Source: Scedosporium boydii
Taxonomy: Eukaryota; Ascomycota; Sordariomycetes; Microascales; Microascaceae
Length of the DNA: 64,000 nucleotides
Direction: 5' to 3'
Assembly: GCA_002221725.1 (NCBI GenBank)
Contig: NJFT01000062.1
Coordinates: 62,001 to 126,000 of the forward strand
The translations under genes were made by a program, and so were the position numbers. Of this stretch, positions 12,314-24,407 are shown one piece after another (positions within the stretch are counted from its first letter, which is position 1; each line of letters begins with the position of its first letter). The notes below the pieces were generated by a model, which searched no databases, was not told the DNA's origin, and saw nothing but the letters and a program-made list of their open reading frames with translations.

Positions 12314-15300
12314 TTATTTGAGTCCCTTGTCCTTCTTCTTCGGGACGCGAACCAGCCAATAAAGAATCACGGCAGCCGCGACATTAAACACGGCAAACGC
12401 CCACATGAACCCAAAGTTCCTCCATCGGTGGTCGAAACTGACGTTAATGCTCGACAAGAACGTGTTCGTGTTGTCCATCTGACAGTACTGGCACTCGGTC
12501 CCGTTGCCTGACTCGGGATTGACGAGGTAGCCGCCGACGGTGGACATGTACGGTTCCATGTACTCGGCGCAGGTCATTCCTTCAGGGGACTTGAAATAGA
12601 GGAACTCGTTGTTGGCGCAGTGGACGGCGGCGTTGGCGAGAGATGTGCCGAGGAAACCTTCGATGACGTAGGTGATTGGGTTGACGCGGTACATGAAGAT
12701 CCAGAAGCCGGGAAGGTCGTTAGGACCAGCGAGAACACTGTGAAAAATTGTCAGTATATATTTTGGAGAGTTTTCATGAAAGCTGCCCGGATATTTTGAC
12801 TTACCCGCAGAAGGTGAACATCATAATGACGAAGAGGTTGACAATAGCACCGGCAATCTCGACGCTCCCAATGGCCGCAATGGCCATATCGGCAAACGTG
12901 CTCGTAAAGACGAAGAACACCCAGACTTGCATAAACATGGTGATTCCACGAGAATCAACGGCGTCCGTCGCGTACGCGTTACGATAGAGGCCGATGGGGA
13001 AGTACCAGCACACGAAGCAGAAGACGGACATGAGCGAATTCCAAGCAATCTCCACTAGGACGTTGGCGATGAGGAAAGACTGCCACGAGTAGGCCTTTGA
13101 CGGACGCTCTCGAGCCTCGTAAAGTGTCCGCTGGGTCACGAAGAGGGGCATGATTTGCTGGACGAGTTGGGCGAAGGTGAAGAGGAAGATGAAAATGCCG
13201 AACATTTGGTTTTGTAGGCCGCGCTGTGTGTTTTCGGCGTTGAGGAATGATAATCCAACGAAGAGAGCCTGGGGCACTGTTAGCCGGTGAAATTTGAAGA
13301 GTGGATCCATGCAAAGGTTAGTTTTCAACTTACACTGCCGAACGACAAAAGGCCCTTGGAGTAGATGTATGTCGGGCTCCGCCAGTACTGCTGGAACACA
13401 CGCTTGGTTACTTCAAAGAGCTGAGTGGTGAACGGAGCAGCAAACTGCCTGTAGGCAGACGCGTCCTTGCCAACATCCTGCGGCTCCGGAGCACCCTCTC
13501 CACGCGCAAGACGAGCCAACTCATCCTGGACTCCGCGATACTCTGGGCTATTCCGCCACGCAGCAGGCCAATCGATATCAGTGTGCGCGCCAGGAGCTGC
13601 ACCGATAACCTCGAGCATATACTCGGCTGGGTTAGCGCCAGGTGGGCAAGGTGGACCACCGTTGCGAACAAAGTAATCGATCATGATGTTGGCACTTTTT
13701 CCAATTTCACCAAAGTAGACGGTCCTGCCACCGCTAGCGAGGAGAAGGAGACGGTCGAATCGCTGGAAGAGCATAGCAGAAGGTTGGTGGATCGTGCACA
13801 AGATCGCCTGGCCGCTCTTGGTCAGCTTCTCCATCAAGTTACAGATTGACCACGACGTTTGGCTGTCAAGCCCAGAGGTAGGTTCATCAAGGAATAGGAG
13901 AAGCTGGGGCCTCGCAGCGAGTTCGACGCCGATCGTGAGTCTCTTCCTCTGCTCGACATTGAGACCTTCACCAGGGACGCCGATGATGGCATCCGAGTAT
14001 TCTTCCATGTCCAGAAGATTGATGACGGTATCGACGTATGCGAGCTTTTCGGCCTGTGTGTAGCGTGATGGCTGGCGGAGGAGGGCGCTGAAGTTGAGAG
14101 CTTCCCGGACGGTGGACGTGTGAAGGTGGAGATCCTGCTGCTGAACGTATCCTGTTTTCCGTTGGAAGGATTGGTCGCGTTGTTTTCCGTTGACCAGCAT
14201 TTCTCCCGTGATTACACCCATGGTGACGCGGCTAGCGAGAACATCGAGGAGAGTTGTTTTGCCGGCTCCAGATACGCCCTGTCGAAGGTGTTAATAGGCT
14301 GGATCGACGCATCGGGAGACAAGTGCTTGGGCCTCTAATAAACTTACCATCAGAGCAGTTAATGTCCCTGGCTTCACCCATCCGTCCACATTATCAAGGA
14401 GCCTCCTCGGCTCTCCCTTAATCTTGATGTCATAACACACATCCTTCCAGTGGAAAACAGATACCTGCGTATCCATGTTCGACGGAGCATCAGAGTCCTC
14501 GGCCTCTCTCCGCACGGCCTTGTTACCTCCAGGCCCAGTCTCAACATCGCCCGTTGACCGCTTCGGCTGCTTCTTCATACCCCTGCGAGTAAACAAGAGG
14601 ACTTCGCCGCGAGATCGCTCCGAGGCAATGTATTCCGTGGCGACAAGGTGAAGAATCATGTATAACACGGCAAAAGCAATAACGACACCGAAGTTCCTCC
14701 AGCGATGCGCATTCACGAATCCATACGCGCTCCTGAGATAGTCGCTTCCGAAAACAAAGGGCTGGCCCGGCACGGATCCCGTAGTGGCGCAAACTCGCTG
14801 GTCCGCAGCAACCGAGTCGTACCCCGGTCCGGAAGGCACGTAAGTCGTACAAGGGAACGAGCGGCCGGTGAATTCGTTCACGAAGAGGCTCTCCAAACCG
14901 TAGTACACGGGGTTAATCCAGCGGAACCACCCGATCCACTTTTCCATGTAATCGGGGGGGATGGCGAAGCCGGTGTACGTCACGACGGCGAGCAGGAAGA
15001 TGGACGCCGGCGCGAGGGCTTGGTCGATGGACTTTGTGATGGAGGCGATGAAGCGGAACAGCATGGACATGGACATGGTGACGGTGAAGGAGATGAGGAG
15101 GAAGAAGAAGTACGGACCCGCCTCGCGTCGAAGATGTCCCATGAAGTACATGGTCGTGTTGAGGAAGATTGTGTTGAGGATCTTGTAGGGGAGGTCGACG
15201 ACCATGGAGGAGAGGGCTTCGGCGCTTGGGTGGTAGAAGGCGTAGCGCGAGTGCTTTTCGACAATCTTTCTCTTGGCGTAGAGGGACAAGATCTCGAGGA

Positions 15301-17050
15301 TGCTAGAAAACGCGTTCATGAGAACGATGTAAAAGATGAGAACGCCACGCCTGAAGAACGTTGACGTGTTGGCAGGCAAGTTGTAAAACACGCTGCTAAC
15401 GATGAGAGCCTCGAAGAAGTTGCTGAAGAGCATGACAATGGGAATACTCGGGTCGGTCTTGAGCATGACGGCGCTGCGCCAGAGCGTGAGGCCCATCTGC
15501 TCCACGTACGAAAGCGTGAAAGGCGATTTGACCCGCTGGGACCTGGACTGGTCAGCCTTGCGCGATTCGAGGAACATTTGGTAGTGCTCGCCACCAAAAG
15601 GATGGCGCTCGAAGTAGTCCTCCACTTCGGCCATGAGCTGGTTTCGGTGCTTGCTAGCCTTCCAGGCCTCGGCGAATTCGTCGGCGCTGCGCGGGGCTTT
15701 GCCTTCCCATCCGGGGCGGACGATGCGTTCGTAGGCGCTGGTCATGGAGGTTAGGAAATCGGCGGTGGTTTGCTGTTCGGGGCAGATGAAGCCGAGACCT
15801 TCGAAGTAGGACTTGGCTTCGCCAGTTTTACCGAAGAAGATCTGCCTTCCGTCGTAGAGGACGATGACTTTGTCAAAGATCTGAATGCAGTTAGCAGGCT
15901 GAACAGCGTCTTGTTTCCCCTCCCTTTGCCCCCTACTAGTACTCACATCATATGCATCTTGCGACGCCTGATAAATGGCAACACAAGATGTGCTCCCCAT
16001 GACATCCGCCTGCGTCCTCAGCGTCCGACAAAATTCCAGCGCATTCGCGCTATCCAAACCTCTGGTACTGTTATCCCAGCATTGAAGGGGCGAATAGCTC
16101 AGCGCCGCCTCGGCAATAGTAACACGCTTCCTCTCGCCTCCGCTGACGCCACGGATAAAGTCATCACCGACACGAGTGTTCTTCGTATGCGAGATGCCAA
16201 ACATGGCCATCGTCACGTCCCGGAGATGCTCGGCGTATTCCTTCCGCGAAACGCCCTCGGGGATGTTCTTCGGGCAGCGGGCGCGGGCGGCAAAGTACAG
16301 CGTATCACCGACGGTTAGATGGGGGAAATGGTGATCAACCTCGGCGGTGTAGATGGCCTCGCCGCGGAAGGCGGTTCTCATCTCGTTGGGGTGCACGCCC
16401 TGGTAGTTGACGACGGCATCCTTGGAGACGTGGAACCCGTGCGTGTCTCCGGCAACGGTCTTCAGGAAAGTCGAGCACCCGGAGCCCGGAGGACCCAACA
16501 CGGCGAGCATTTCACCCGCGTGGACGATACCCTCGAGGTCGTGCAGGATATCGATGCGCTGCTCCTTTGCGCCGCTGATCTTCTTGAGCGCAGAAACGCC
16601 CTTGAGGAAGACATTGCCAACGCTCTTCTGGAAGGACGTAGAGGTGCCGAATCCATACGCGCTGAGGCCCTTGAAAGCCACGCCGGTCGTTCTAGGCCGG
16701 CTTCCTTCGGAAGTATCAACCCGAAGAGCGTAGAATGCCCTAGCCCATTGGCGCGCGTCGAACTTGGGGCTGCTGGGGTCGAGGGGTCCTTCGATGGGGA
16801 GGGGGAAGAGGGAACCGGGCGCAGCGTTGGATTGAGTTGTTGTTAGTCTTCGGGCAAGCTCGTGGACCTCCTCGTTCATGCGCTCCTCCTCGTCGGCCAT
16901 TGGGTCCGTGGTTGAGCGTCGGGGGTGCCAGTCCTTCTCGACGACGGTGGTTGTGGATTCGGCGGCGGAGGGCGTCGTTGGCGGGTGGGTTTTCTCCGGG
17001 GCGAGAGACTGCGCGGGGTCCTCCCCTTCGCCTTTCGCATTGGAAGCCAT
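12314..17050 (-). CDS. PDR-type ABC transporter (ABCG, full-size)
   Basis: A plasma-membrane drug-efflux pump of the CDR1/PDR5 type with reverse (NBD-TMD)x2 topology. Five exons (17050-15947, 15880-14348, 14278-13334, 13268-12805, 12737-12314) give 1489 residues, the usual family length. The first in-frame ATG is 17050. NBD1 has the degenerate PDR Walker [10 protein letters not shown] (Cys for Lys), the signature VSGGERKRV and a Walker [16 protein letters not shown]2 has a canonical Walker [12 protein letters not shown], formed across intron 2, a degenerate signature LNVEQRKR and the Walker [16 protein letters not shown]. This asymmetry is normal for fungal PDR pumps. Each NBD is followed by six predicted membrane spans and a Cys-containing extracellular loop. 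Intron 1 (15881-15946) is 66 nt and stop-free, so retention would add 22 residues between Tyr-Asp and Ile-Phe-Asp of NBD1. Confidence 0.96.
15881..15946 (-). other. In-frame, stop-free 66-nt intron in the PDR gene
   Basis: It is bounded by GTGAGT and TTCAG with a GCTAAC branch site 10-15 nt before the acceptor. The length is a multiple of three and no stop occurs in the coding frame. It lies just after the NBD1 H-loop region. The family sequence runs on across the join without the insert, so splicing is the normal state. Confidence 0.8.
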
Positions 17051-18179
17051 GATGGCGCAGGAAGACAAAAGGTGTGTTTGTTAGGGAATGACACTATTAA
17101 ACTAGCACGCGCAAATCGCAAACGCACATACAACCAGGCCGAACCTGGGTTGTCCGAAGAAAGAGAGAATCAAAAGAAGTGTGAATCAAATGGTTACATG
17201 AAGAGCAAAAAAAGGGCTGAATGCAAAAAACCAGGAACGGAATTAGACTTATATGTTTTCTCGGACCTTGCATCGTCTCGGCGCGGGCTTCCGCCATTTA
17301 TTTTATTTTTTGTTCGTAATTTTTAATCAATCTCTTGGCCTTCGTAACGAGCTGAGAAAATCCCGTTCCCTGACCAGTGTCGACTGCAGACGGAGACCCG
17401 CCCGCAGCCCGTCGATTCCACGCATTCCTTCCGAACGTGGAGTCGCGGACTTTGCCAAGACCGTTCGAATCCTTTTATTCTGGCTGCCTAGTTCCCAAAG
17501 CGCGCAAGGGAAGGACCCGGTTTCCACTTTTTGGTTCCGGTGGGCGCGTCATCCGTACTCATGGCGCTCTCCGCGGAGCCCGAATCACCTTGTCCTGCAG
17601 TGCAGCGCGGGCTATTTTTCCCGTTTCGGTCTACCGTTTCTGAAAATAACGTTTGACGGTCCCACGGTCCCGCCCATGACTGAATCTGGGACAGATCCGG
17701 GATCTAGTGCCAAAGTTTCGGAACGGGCGCGGGCGACTCTATCCAGGGTGCAATTGAGAAGAAGTATGCTACACAACAACACTAATCAGAGTGGATCACG
17801 TCAAATATCTGCTGGTTTGTGGAGGTCAAAGAGGTATCAAGCACTATTCACGGCCACAGCGGTGCTGTGTTGTACTTTCGTTGCGGTTTTGGCTAAGCGT
17901 TACTCGCTGTCAACCACAACCATCCGCTCGGTAGGATAACTTTTCCGAAAAGGGACAAGTGCGGTGAGTGATGATCAACATTTAGTGCGCGAACGGACTC
18001 TTGAGGAGAAGTAAACGTGGATGAAAAGGCCAGTCAAGTCATGAATCAATTGTCTCATTGTTCAATTTCTCCAATTTCCTAATGCATGTCATAACACCAT
18101 CAATGGCATTTCCCTTCAGATGCCCGTTTTTGTGAGGCTTCAAGCATCACCGTGTCTGCTTTCTGAGCTTCGCGACCGC
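17051..18179. other. Intergenic, no gene recognised
   Basis: This is the 5' flank of the PDR pump and the 3' flank of the GMC oxidoreductase. A 228-codon open frame on the plus strand (17253-17939) has no recognisable domain and lacks the composition of its neighbours. I treat it as chance. Confidence 0.5.
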
Positions 18180-20702
18180 TTAAGCCGACTTCAAGCCCCA
18201 GGCCTCCTTAATCAGGCTAGCGGCCTTCTCACCGATTCCGAACGCCGGAATCTGAGTGTGGCCACCGTTCAAAGTCGGCATGACGCTGCAGTCGGCCACC
18301 CTGAGACCCTTGACTCCCTTGACGAAGAGCTTCTCGTTGACGACGGCGTTAGGATCGGATTCCTTGCCCATGGCACAAGTGCCCGCCGCATGGTAGCCTT
18401 TTTGGTGTGGCAGAGTTAGCATGGTTATGGTTACGTTGCAGGAAGAGAACGTTGAAGCTAGTCTAGCCCCCGTCGAGAATCCTTTTCCCCTCTCCATTCC
18501 GCGCCAAGCCCCGCACACATCCCTACAACTTAAAAAAGACAAACAAAACGAAACAAAAGTGCATAAAAAATTGAAAAAAAAAATATAAAATAAAATAAAA
18601 TAAAATAAAATAAAATAAAATTCGATGCACTCACAAGTAGTCGCGTTATCCCTCACGTAAGGGATCCAGTCCTCCCTGGAACTGTAGGTATGATGCGTCA
18701 AATCAGAAGGCCACGAGCCCTTGACGATATCCTTGGTTCCGGCGCCCTGCGTGACAATCTCGTTGCCGAACCGGCAAGCCTCGGCCAAGACCTCGACATC
18801 CAGCGGGTCGGCGAGGTAATTGCAGTCGACAATGGGAGCATCCGTGGGGTTCGCACTGCGGAGAGTAACAGAGCCTCGCGACTTGGGCGCGAACAGCTCA
18901 GCAATAATACTGAAAGCGTGCTGGCCATCGCCGGGGAACTTGTCGAACTGCTTCGGCCCGCCGTAGCACTCGGTGGAGAAGAACTCGATGTTGGGCTGCT
19001 TCGGGGTCAAGCCCATGGGGTCGCGACCGGGCTCGCGCGGCGCGGCGTTCCAGACGGCGGAATCGGCGAGGCGGTCATCGAGACGCGCAAAGGCGAAGAT
19101 GCCGAAGGGGAAGGTGGAGAGGAAGCCGGTCTTTTCATTCTTCCATTGCTCGTAGGTCTTTTCGAGGGCGTTGCCGTGGTAGACGAGGTAATCGTTCGTG
19201 AGACCGGGCTTCTCGGTTTCGTAGAAGATGAAGACAATCTATTTTGTGACGAGTCAGTTTTTAATACGAACATGGTTGGGCGCCACAAGGTGGGGAAAAC
19301 AATGGCAGGGGGCCCGGAGGAGGGGGCGGGAAGGATCCTTCAATAAAAATCCGCTCAACGCACCAAATGATCCATCAGATTCTTTCCGACGCCGGGGAGA
19401 TCGACAAGAGTGGTGATGCCATGCTTCTCCAACTCGTCCTTGGCGCCAATGCCAGAGCGGTTGAGGATGTTGGGGCTGCAGTACGAACCGCCACTGACGA
19501 TGACCTCCTTCCGGGCCTTGATGTCGACGACGGTGCCGTCTGCCTTGACGGCCCTGACACCCGTGGCCTTGAGCTCGCCGTCGGCATCCTTTTCGATGAT
19601 AACCTTGTCGACGTGCGTCTCGACGAGAAGATCGATGTTCTTCTTCTCGTTCTCCCTCGTGATGAAGTCGGCGCCGGTGGTTCGGAGGCCCTTGTAAACC
19701 GATCGCGGGGCGTGTCCGCAGCCGTGAGGGTTGTTGCCGTGCGTGAACATGTCATGGTCGAGGGGGAGGCCCTTGGAGACCATGGACTCCATCAAGAGAT
19801 TCGAGATGGGGGCGAGATCGTGAGGCTCGACATGGAGGTGGCCATCGTAGCCGTGCTCCTCCTTGGTCTCGTTGAACCAAGGCTTGGTGTGGAAGGTTTC
19901 GGCCTAGATGAAAGTCGGAAAAGAAATTCTAGCGAATGTCCTCGGAGATGTAGATGGACAGGGAGAGACAAGGAAAGAAAATCGGCATTTGGCCGAAAAG
20001 AAAACGATAATGATCTCGAAAATAATAATGAAAATAGAAATAGAAATAAAGATAAAAGTAGATTGACATCAATTACCTTGGCCATGTACTTGAAGAACTC
20101 ATCGCCGCTCCATCCGTCGAGACCCCAGTCGTCGTAATCCTGTCGGGACCCGCGAATGCACAACGTGCCGTTGCATCCAGAGCAGCCGCCGAGGAATTTT
20201 CCTCGGCTCAACTTGACTTGGCGATCATTGACGGCAGGGCGCTTCTCGGAGATGATATTCCAGTCGGTTTCGCTGTCGAAGTTCTTGGACCAACTAATAT
20301 AAATTGGGGAAATCCCGGGGAATTATTATCGAGGATTGACAATCAAAACAATCAAAAACATCGGTCGTGATCTACACAATCTACACACGAGATTGCTTTT
20401 GTTACTTACCCTCCAGTCATATGGACATTCTCCAGGTTCTCGTTGTGCTGGCCAGCCTCGATGACCAACACACTGACGTCGGGATCCTCTGCAAGTCGGC
20501 CCGCGACCACACAGCCGGACGTGCCGCCTCTGCGAAACAAAAAGCAAACATCAAGGGCTTCGGTTAGAGAACGTTTCTTCATGCAGTGGTATCCTGCGGG
20601 CGTTTTTTCTCGGAGCTTTCAAAAGTCTGGTTCTGGTCGCCGATCAACTTACCCACATACGATAAAATCGTAGATCTTTTCCGATTGCTCACTCGAGGCC
20701 AT
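18180..20702 (-). CDS. GMC-family FAD oxidoreductase (choline/alcohol dehydrogenase type)
   Basis: An FAD-dependent oxidase or dehydrogenase of alcohols or sugars. Six exons (20702-20653, 20529-20410, 20293-20077, 19903-19364, 19238-18635, 18397-18180) give 582 residues. Residues about 10-40 form the ADP-binding fold with Gly-Gly-Gly-Thr-Ser-Gly-Cys and an acidic end at VLVIEAG. The GMC signature SRGKFLGGCSGCNGT lies near residue 100. The catalytic pair is His513 (HAAGTC) and His557 (NGGHTQ), 44 residues apart; the second is His where many family members have Asn. No signal peptide is seen, so it is probably intracellular. The last intron (18398-18634) is 237 nt, stop-free and a multiple of three, and contains a (TAAAA)7 array. 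It is read as an intron because the family motif Thr-x-Tyr-His is only contiguous after its removal. Confidence 0.93.
18586..18620 (+). repeat. (TAAAA)7 microsatellite inside a GMC gene intron
   Basis: Seven perfect TAAAA units on the plus strand lie in the last intron of the GMC oxidoreductase. Read on the coding strand it is a T-rich tract about 15 nt after the donor site. Confidence 0.95.
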
Positions 20703-22622
20703 GGCGTTTTTCCTCGTCTTAATTGGCAAGTTCGGACAACAAGGACGAAGGTAATAAGAATAATAATGCTGAAAGGAGAATAGAGAAAAACGGTAGAAGC
20801 AAGTTAGTGTCAGGGAGCTGAGTACCAACGTGCCAGGCAGTACCCTGAACAGTGACGGTGACAGTGACGCTACGAAGTAGTAGACAACATGGGCATTTTA
20901 TATCCAAGCCCATTTGCCTCGCCTTCCCCATCATGATGCCTCGCACCTCCTCTTTTTCTCATGGGGGAAAATTGGTACCTTGGCGGCTCGCAAATCGGCA
21001 ATGCAGTCGTCACCGCCAAATTGAGATCTCCATTGCGTTCGGGTATCGGGAATAAAACCGTAGCAATGAGAGGAGCGTCTCATACGACATTGAAGCAGGT
21101 CGAAGCAAAGCTGAAGCACAGCAGAAGCAGGTTGAAGCAGGAGAAGTGACAAAATAGAAGCCTGGGCCCTGGCGAGGTTACTTCGTACACCCTCGCAGTG
21201 CGACTCGATGCTACTGCTACGTGCTCGTAACGCCGATTCGATCCTTGTTTGGAGTAAGTCTTGCAGGGGGGGAAGAGCCAAGGAGCAGGGGAGGTTGCAG
21301 GGAACATGCAGGGAGGAGCATGAAGGTGGAGGATCGTGGAGGATGGCGGAGGAAGTTGCAGGGAGGTTGCAGGGTAGCTGCAGGGTGGGGACAGGTGAGT
21401 GCAGGTGCGGATGCAGGTTGCATGAGTGTCACTGAGGAGTCCAGCTGGCGAGCGGCCATGGTGCAGGAGGTTGCAGGTGTCCAATTGCTAAATAAGGAAA
21501 TTCAGCTGTCAATCCATAACGTGAGCAGACGATTCGAGACGATTGGCGCTCGCTGGTGGAATCATGGCCCAAGATGGAAGCATCCGCGACGGGGCGATGT
21601 CTGTTCTTTTTTTTTCTGCTCTATTTCCTGTGGCTTCCTCTAATTTAATTGGATTTTTTTCTTCAAAAACATACGACGCAGGATCTAACCAAGATCATTT
21701 TCTTCTAGTGGCTTTTAAGTTGGGGGTCCGTCGACACGTTCTCGGATCATGAAATGTTGGTTGCCCCCCCTTACGCCCCCTCCTAAGTCTTCTTCTCCCC
21801 CTCTCTCTACTTGCGTGCACTAGTATTTCCACGCGGTCTTCTCTTCCCCCCCCTCGTGCAGGTCGTGCAGCGGAGTAATCAATTTGCTGCATATGCCGAG
21901 GTCTTACGACCACTCACAGCCCGGCCTGATTATTCGAATCAACTTCGTAAGAACCAAGATAGCGCAATCGATCGCTAACAGGGGTCCTCGTATGGAGCGG
22001 ATCCGAACAGCCCTTGTTCAGTGGGCTCATAAACTAACGTCGTAAACTTGCTGCGAGGGGAGGGTTTCTCTACACGGGTGATGCCTGCTAGCGGGTCCCA
22101 GCAACTCTCAACTGGCAAAGTATCCGGGGCAAGGGCGAGAAAAAAAAGGGGGCTAAGGTGGAGGGCTAGGACGAAACAAGAACACACCAAATTTTGAAAT
22201 GAATTTTAGTTTGAATTAGAAAGGAATTAGTGGCGAAAGGCGTTGGTCTTTGCGTGCCTGGTCTAACCTGGTCTAAATGCACCCAAGTGCTCCAAGATCG
22301 ACGTCTTGGAATGTCATCGTCGTGCAAATAAGACTAGCCACCACCCCGGCATGATGAGCCCACAGTCTTAAAATCCATTGATCCTTTTGTGTTTTTGCTT
22401 CTTTTTCTCGGTCAAGCACGGCACTCCACATGTGTGCTGTTTGTGTTTGTTCTTGTTCTGTTTATTCGCAACGTTGACTGAGCTTCTCCATCTTCAATTG
22501 TGTTGTGCTGTTCTTCCCGCTCCTCCCGGTGTGTCATTCCACTTTCACAATTGGGAGAGAGTGTGTGAGACAGTAGAGTGGTTCGGACAGTCGGACAGAG
22601 AAGATCAAGAACGTCTTGAAAG
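20703..22622. other. Intergenic with purine-rich imperfect repeats
   Basis: This separates the divergently transcribed GMC oxidoreductase and 7TM genes. No coding region is supported. A GAAGCA-type array (about 21094-21148) is followed by a G-rich region with many TGCAGGG-like words (about 21265-21475). Poly-C and poly-T tracts lie around 21600-21860. Confidence 0.55.
21094..21475 (+). repeat. Imperfect GAAGCA and TGCAGGG short-word repeats
   Basis: GAAGCA or GAAGCAGG occurs about five times between 21094 and 21148. Between 21265 and 21475 the word GCAGGG or TTGCAGG(G) recurs about eight times at irregular spacing of 7-30 bp, with a strong G over C bias on the plus strand. This is minisatellite-like sequence, not a regular array. 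Confidence 0.6.
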
Positions 22623-24407
22623 ATGACGGCGACGCCGTTCCAGACCGAGGCCTGGACCGAGTACGGTCTCGGCTGCCTCATATTATTCCTTCGTTATTTC
22701 GCTCGATGGAAAGCCGTGGGATTCAAGGGGTGGCAGGGTGACGATTACTTTGCCGTCCTCGCCCTGGTGTTCTGGACTGTAAGTCGACGATTTTGATGAT
22801 TCCGATTTTGCTCGTCGGAGCGGATAGGTGGAACGTGTAACTGAGCGATATTATTCGATTCCTTGCAGCTGGAACTGTTGATGTTGGAACTTATTGGTAG
22901 GGATTTTTCTTCCCCAGAGTGGGCCGCCGCACTCTCTCCGGAAGGCTTGTTTTGCTTATTTTTTCTCACTTGCAGGACAAAACGGAACCAACATCGGTAT
23001 AACAGACGAGATCGGGGCTACTTTGACCGAAGAACAGATTGCCAAACTCGTGTTTGGATCGAAGTGCTTGATGGCTGGATGGAATTTCTACGTCACTCTG
23101 ATTTGGTGCCTCAAGGGCTGCATGCTCTGCTACTACAACCGTATCACGTACGCTTGCCCTCTTATTCACCTTTGGATCCAGTCCGCAAATCAGCATGAGC
23201 CTCTTGGCGTTCCAATTCTGACATTTCGCAATTGACTTTTACTAGTCTCGGTCTAAAACAGCAAAAAGTCGTCAAATGGACAGGACTGGCAACCGTGCTG
23301 GCGTACATCGCCGTGATCGGGGTTATCTGGGCTCACTGCACACCCGTCCAAAAGAACTGGCAGGTCGTGCCATATCCCGGAGGTGCGTGTGTTTCGTTTC
23401 TTCTCTGGATATTTCCGATCCCAGCAAATTATCCCATGTCTGTCCCTCGGCCGATGACGCTAATCTCCACACAGACCGATGCACTCTTGGCGTGGCCAAT
23501 TATTTGTCCCTTGTCGTCCTGAACATCTCGTAAGTCGAACCAGACGTCATTGAATCCTAAAAGTTTTATGCCTGTCTTTTTTCCAGGGCACCTTGCAAGA
23601 TGGCAGATCATGTTGACAAACGATTAATCATATTGAAAACAACAGGACCGATCTTGTCATCGTCATCATCCCAGTGCCATTGCTCTGGAAGGTGAAGCTC
23701 AGTATTAAGCGGAAGCTGATCATCGGCCTCCTCCTCTGCTCTGGTGTCTTCATCATGATTGCTACTCTTCTCCGCTGCATCTTGTCGCTCAGGGACATTC
23801 AGGGTATCAACATTAGTACCATCTGGGCCATTCGAGAGACGGTAAGTACAGGGATCTCCATCCTGCTTGCTTTTTTTTCCTGCACTCTCAATCCTTCCGT
23901 TCCCTCCCTTGCTCCCCCGCAATGCCACGCCACGCCACCTCACGCCACCACACCCCATTTCCATGCTTTCGAACTTTCTTCCCTTCCTTCCTTTTCCGCG
24001 GCGCACTCACACACCGTGTCTCAATCTAGTTCGTCGGTATCATTGCCGTCAACGCCGCCAGCATCAAGCCCCTCTTCTCCAAGTCCCGCTGGCTCAATTC
24101 GAGCAATAAGGACAGCAGCCGGAAGACCAGCGGCCGCCTCGACAAGTACGGCTACTCACTGTCCCGGATCGGCAACTCGGGCGTTCGTCCGACCTTGTCC
24201 ACCAAGCGCCACCACGACATGACCGATCTCGGCGACAACACCAGCGAGGAGCACATCGTCAAGTCGGCGAACTCGGAGTACGGGAAGGTGGTCATGCACG
24301 ACATCCGCGCCGGTAGCACGAATAGTGATCATAGCGCGCACCAGGAGGGTATAATAGTGACGAAAACGTACGAAGTCAGCCAGTATAAGTCTACGCTGGA
24401 TGTTTAA
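22623..24407 (+). CDS. Fungal rhodopsin-like seven-helix integral membrane protein
   Basis: A 373-residue membrane protein of the fungal rhodopsin-domain family, which overlaps the PTH11-like receptors; the ligand is unknown. Seven exons (22623-22778, 22869-22896, 22976-23147, 23246-23382, 23475-23529, 23646-23841, 24030-24407) join in frame. About seven hydrophobic helices follow one another. They include LGCLILFLRYFARW with the family's Arg-Tyr-x-x-Arg after helix 1, the D-D-Y-F just before helix 2, LIWCLKGCMLCYYNRIT in the middle and DLVIVIIPVPLLWKVKL, a family hallmark. There is no long N-terminal CFEM region. The C-terminal tail of about 110 residues is hydrophilic, rich in Ser, Lys and His, and presumably cytoplasmic. 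Exon 2 is only 28 nt. It lies next to a Zn2Cys6 regulator on the same strand. Confidence 0.88.

Noticed and set aside
14705..15364. 219-codon open frame on the plus strand inside the PDR gene
   Set aside because: It is an antisense shadow of the GC-rich PDR coding region; it has low-complexity Glu/Gly/Asp composition and no domain. The same holds for 16319-16846, 19367-20137, 31204-31902, 5456-5944 and 41198-41938 on strands opposite to real genes.
17253..17939. 228-codon open frame
   Set aside because: No domain, no splice structure and odd Arg/Ser/Pro-rich composition; it lies in the promoter region of the PDR pump.
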